Below are positions 60,901-64,000 of a stretch of DNA of 64,000 bases, piece after piece. Below the pieces are notes generated by a model. It was given only the letters and a program-made list of their open reading frames with translations, did not search any database and was not told the origin of the DNA. Source of the stretch: Holacanthus passer (lineage: Eukaryota > Chordata > Actinopteri > Pomacanthidae). Both the position numbers and the translations under genes were made by a program. Each line of letters starts with the position of its first letter. Position 1 is the first letter of the stretch. The stretch lies in assembly GCA_025331565.1 (NCBI GenBank), contig JAFREQ010000026.1, forward strand, positions 2,294,001-2,358,000, written 5' to 3'.

Positions 60901-62970
60901 AATAGAGATAGCACAGAAAATGGCACACATGATGGCATGTTTTACCTCTACAGTTAGCACGACAGAAGAGGGACAAAAGAGTAATGTGAAAAGAGACAGG
61001 AGGCTGATAATGTGAACTTGTCGCAAGCTTAACTTTCCAAGGAATTGAGTGTCTCTTTCAATATCTTCAGTTAGTGAACAGAAGGCAGCAAGTGATTGGC
61101 TCCTCTTTTGAAAAAGGAGTCTCACAAAATGACACTCACCACACACATATAAGTGTAACTTCTGCTTTGTTTGTCCTGCAAGTTGGACAAAATGGATTAG
61201 TAATCTGAAGCAAGACTTTATTGTGTTTGCCTGCCAAAAAGTATAATGATGATTGTTTTTAGTTTTTTGCTTTGGCCTGTAGAATTTCTGTTGCTCTCGT
61301 GATGGAAAAGTGAACACCACCCTAGCAAAATTGGTGTAGTTCACTTATGAAAGTCCACAGTCAACGTTATCACTCAAACTGAAACATTCATAAGCAACAT
61401 GCTGGTTGTTGGCTGCTCATTGTGAAACCTGTGCCAGAGCAGAGCATTGAACTTTTCAAAAAGCATAAACAACAACATCAATCAGCATCATTTATCTTTT
61501 GTGTGAGTCCAAATTTGTGTACACTAGACTATCATTTCATCTTGTTAGCTAACTAGTCATTAATACATCCCACACTCAGAGTTTCATTCAGATTTAAAAG
61601 AGAGTGCAAAGTTGTGAACGTCGTTATTAGGATGAGACATCTGAGATGTTTCATGCACTTACTCCAGCTGTTGTTTGTGAAGCACCCCAATACATATGTC
61701 AACTGCTTCTAACACTACATCTGCTGGCATGGCTAGTCTCTTTCTCCTGCTACCAGTATTTATGCTGTACAAAAGCTAAACACAAGCCAGACATATGTAC
61801 ATGAAGCTGGAGTCATTAATAATACTCTTAGACAGTAGGATTGGTGTCAAATATGTGTATAACTCCAGGCACAAGTTCGACTTTTACTGTATTGTGAGTT
61901 TCTGATTTTTATTAAACGATGCATTTCTTCTGATTACAAGGCAAAGAATAATGGAGTTAACATGTAATTCCTGCTGGGGTTAATTAGTTACTCCAGACTG
62001 CATTTTCACATCCAGACGGTGGTGGTCTGACAGGTACATCAATGTTTTCTTCAATTTCAGACTAGTGTTTTAAGACTAAATAACTTTTACAGTCTCACGG
62101 TCTACTTTCATCTGTCGGAAGGGGCGACTGTCGACCAAGATTACCCCAAACGTCTCTGCTACTATTGTAACTGTAAGTGTGTTCAGGTGAACTCTGCCAC
62201 TGCAGTGATGGCGGTGGTGCTTCAGAGCGCAACACATAAATCAACCAATGGATTTAATACCTCTACCTATATATACCTATTCCGAACACTCGACAGCATG
62301 CTGTCATAGAGAGGGGCGAGGTGCGGTAATCGTTCAAACAGGGATAACGGCGCACACTTTCATACAGTTTTTTCCTTTCATGGTGTTGCACACACGAAAA
62401 TGAAGGATAGTAAAAAGATAGCTTGAGACAGAAGTCCTAATCCTGCTTAGTCTCCCATCTCTGCACACTTAGCCAACTGCTGTGTGAAGTGAGCGTACTT
62501 GTCGGGTTGTCAGTCACACAAAGTTAGTTGAGTCCCCTCAATCTCAATGTCAGAAAGGTGTGAGAGGGAGCCGTGACCCAACAAGTATATTGACCCCTTA
62601 AACTGTACCTGTCTCAGCCGTGACTTACTGTATATAGCCTCATGTAGTGGAAATGATGTTCTTATGCACTTATATCAATAAATAAAAAACTTGCTCACTG
62701 ATGTGCATCAGTGTAATACACTGCAGACTGTAGACTACTGATACACAAACATCTTCTCCTCTGTCCCTCTCATTATCGCTGTGTCTTTGATGCTATGGTA
62801 GAGGTAAGGGGAAATATGTTAAGCTTTCTCGACATACTGTATATCTGTCTCCGAAATGACGATCAACATGAATAAAGTGATGTTGGATTGTCTTTGATGA
62901 TTCTCACATTGAAAGAAACCGGGAGATAAGACAGTGTGACAGGGAGTTTAGTTAGTGGTGGACAGGCAGG
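57940..62970. other. Gene-less stretch, some weak coding-like fragments
   Basis: About 5 kb without a supportable gene. Minus-strand open fragments at 58.1-58.7 kb could be distant exons of the 57.5 kb candidate but have no reliable splice links. The 149-codon minus-strand frame at 60895-61344 has no recognised domain. CTGTCTGT words occur at 60320-60350. A possible promoter-like arrangement near 62245-62690 is listed as a finding. Confidence 0.5.
60735..60960. promoter_or_regulatory. Candidate conserved noncoding block
   Basis: Unique and compact, with GATATTAGATTAGAAAG, CGCTGATTAAAACGTG and GCCATTATGTAACTGC, and the near-palindrome CCCCCGTGGGGG at about 60867-60878. It is free of simple repeats. 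Conservation is untested. Confidence 0.25.
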
Positions 62971-62971
62971 G

Positions 62972-62974
<3 letters not shown>

Positions 62975-63035
<61 letters not shown>
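62975..63035. repeat. Long (CA)30 microsatellite
   Basis: About 30 uninterrupted CA units between GCAG and TTGT make this the longest perfect dinucleotide tract in the window. A minus-strand poly-Cys/Val frame across it is an artefact. Confidence 0.98.
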
Positions 63036-63038
<3 letters not shown>

Positions 63039-63113
63039 TACTTGTGAGGACCCTCACTGACATTATGTATTCCCTAGCCCCTTACCCTTAGCCTAACCCT
63101 AACCTTAACCCAA
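63036..63113. repeat. Fish repeat with degenerate telomere-like CCCTAA words
   Basis: TTGTACTTGTGAGGACCCTC, then CATTATGTATTCCCTAGCCC, lead into CCTAACCCTAACCTTAACCC. I recall a common teleost repeat in which a CA tract is followed by exactly this GAGGACC...CCCTAGCCCC...CCTAACCCTAACC order. The (CCCTAA)-like part is short and degenerate, so a true interstitial telomere is less likely than this dispersed repeat. Confidence 0.65.
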
Positions 63114-63465
63114 GTCTTCTCCCAGTCTTTATTCTTTCATGGAGGAGTTATTCAGCATGACCATTCACAGTGGTGGAAATAACAGTCCAAACTGTGAAAG
63201 GTGAGGAGGAGGAACCAGATTGACATTCAACATTAAAAATAACTCCTATAGTGGCTTATAGTACTTTTCTGTGAATATGAGATTGTGTGCAGCCTGTGCA
63301 GAGGGCCTGAGATTCGAATAGCCTTGACCTGTTAAAATCACATTTGAACTGAACAACAGGATAAATCATATGCATTTAACACTGTTCACTGTCTTTTAAA
63401 ATATATTTCCCTTCCAGTTGGTCTAAATCTAATTTATGGTTCCATTGTTGAAGAACAAGCAGCCA
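63114..63465. other. Unique sequence between two repeats
   Basis: No gene or element is recognised. A phrase CAGTGGTGGAAATAACAGTCC near 63168 may be a stray transposon end, but no partner end is seen. Confidence 0.45.
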
Positions 63466-63469
63466 TGGC

Positions 63470-64000
63470 AGCAGCTCTGTGGGGCTGCACTTACACACTG
63501 TGGTGCTTTGAGCTAAATGCTAGAGTCAGGATGCTAACACGCTCGCAATGATGTTTAACAGGTATAATGTTTACCATTGTGACCATCTTAGTTTAGCTTG
63601 TTAGCATACTAACATTTTTTTAATTAGTGCCAAACACAAAGTACAGCTGAGACTAATAGGAGTTTCATTAGTTTTGCATGTATTTGTCCATAAACCAAAG
63701 TATTGGACAAATTTTAACCTGATGGTGGCGCTGCAAGAAAAGTCATGGCAGTCTGTCCAGTAGTTACTGATACAGCTTACTTAAGCTCTCAAATATCAAC
63801 CTCATGATGGCAGTAGAGGAAGAGTCAGGGGATCACCACAAGTCAGCAGGGTTCGTCCTATGTGAGCATGAATGTGCGTTCGAACTTCATAGCAATCCAT
63901 CCAATAGTTTCTGAGATAGATCAATCTAGACCAAAGTGATAGACCGACTCTTGCCAGTGTTCCTTTTTCTTTGGATAATCCACCAAACACATCTAGACTT
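63470..64000 (+). repeat. Common percomorph interspersed repeat, runs off window end
   Basis: GAGTCAGGATGCTAACACGC, TTAGCTTGTTAGCATACTAAC, CCAAACACAAAGTACAGCTGA, CATAAACCAAAGTATTGGAC, CTGATGGTGGCGCTGCAAG and CAATCCATCCAATAGTTTCTG, then GACCAAAGTGATAGACCG, recur in this order in a very abundant spiny-rayed-fish repeat. The module 'dimension: GTCAGGGGATCACCA ... CAATCCATCCAATAGTT' appears here once complete and once degenerate (GTCTGTCCAGTAGTTACTGA), consistent with the repeat's internal duplication. There is no coding sequence. The element probably ends shortly before or just past the window edge. Confidence 0.8.

Noticed and set aside
60895..61344. 149-codon minus-strand open frame
   Set aside because: No recognisable domain and no splice or polyadenylation context. 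Composition is mixed and it overlaps a block that looks non-coding; chance length for 64 kb.
1..64000. Prokaryotic systems (CRISPR arrays, operons, defence islands) and viral genes
   Set aside because: Nothing in the window resembles regularly spaced repeats with unique spacers, compact co-directional genes, or polymerase, capsid or envelope-type coding sequence. The overall composition is that of a fish nuclear genome.

Overview
The window reads as vertebrate, and specifically teleost (probably percomorph), nuclear DNA. The evidence is long A/T-rich non-coding sequence with frequent (CA)n/(GT)n and tetranucleotide microsatellites, plus relics of interspersed repeats that I know as recurrent in spiny-rayed fishes. 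There are no bacterial-style operons, ribosome binding sites, tRNAs, rRNAs or CRISPR arrays. No complete protein-coding gene can be supported. The window is most likely a gene-poor intergenic stretch or the inside of very large introns, dominated by decayed transposable elements, simple repeats and some unique A/T-rich blocks that could be regulatory.

Layout. 1-12 kb is unique sequence with an LTR/LINE-like relic (2.3-2.6 kb) and a classic fish retroposon tail (4.05-4.29 kb). At 12.0-12.2 kb there is a frameshifted fragment resembling the start of a THAP zinc-finger domain. At 13.65-13.88 kb lies a remnant ending in a CAGTGTTGGG-type terminus. 15.0-15.6 kb is a dense cluster of CA/GT microsatellites. 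17.8-18.0 and 28.5-28.8 kb hold two same-strand fragments of what looks like one repeat family. A roughly 670-bp element with terminal inverted repeats lies at 34.82-35.49 kb, and an internal piece of the same family lies inverted at 21.22-21.38 kb. A G-quadruplex-type run is at 20.85 kb. At 46.7-47.1 kb two pieces of another fish repeat lie head-to-head. 47.8-48.65 kb is purine-rich. 49.75-50.24 kb is an LTR/retroposon-like repeat on the minus strand. 62.97-64.0 kb is a long CA tract, a degenerate telomere-like CCCTAA segment and a known type of percomorph repeat running off the window end.

Possible coding material is limited to short unverified candidates. One is a two-exon terminal fragment on the minus strand at 57.46-57.94 kb, with an acidic part, a hydrophobic segment, a Pro/Tyr-rich tail, a stop and AATAAA. 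Another is an open minus-strand frame of about 157 codons at 51.14-51.61 kb, whose first residues resemble a signal peptide. The third is a possible internal exon at 45.17-45.26 kb. Scattered TAATTA-rich, low-repeat blocks (15.7, 36.3, 43.7, 44.6, 48.7, 52.3, 56.3 and 60.8 kb) are offered as conserved-noncoding-element candidates, purely on appearance. Repeat-family calls rest on recall of recurring fish sequences and on matches inside the window, not on a database search.
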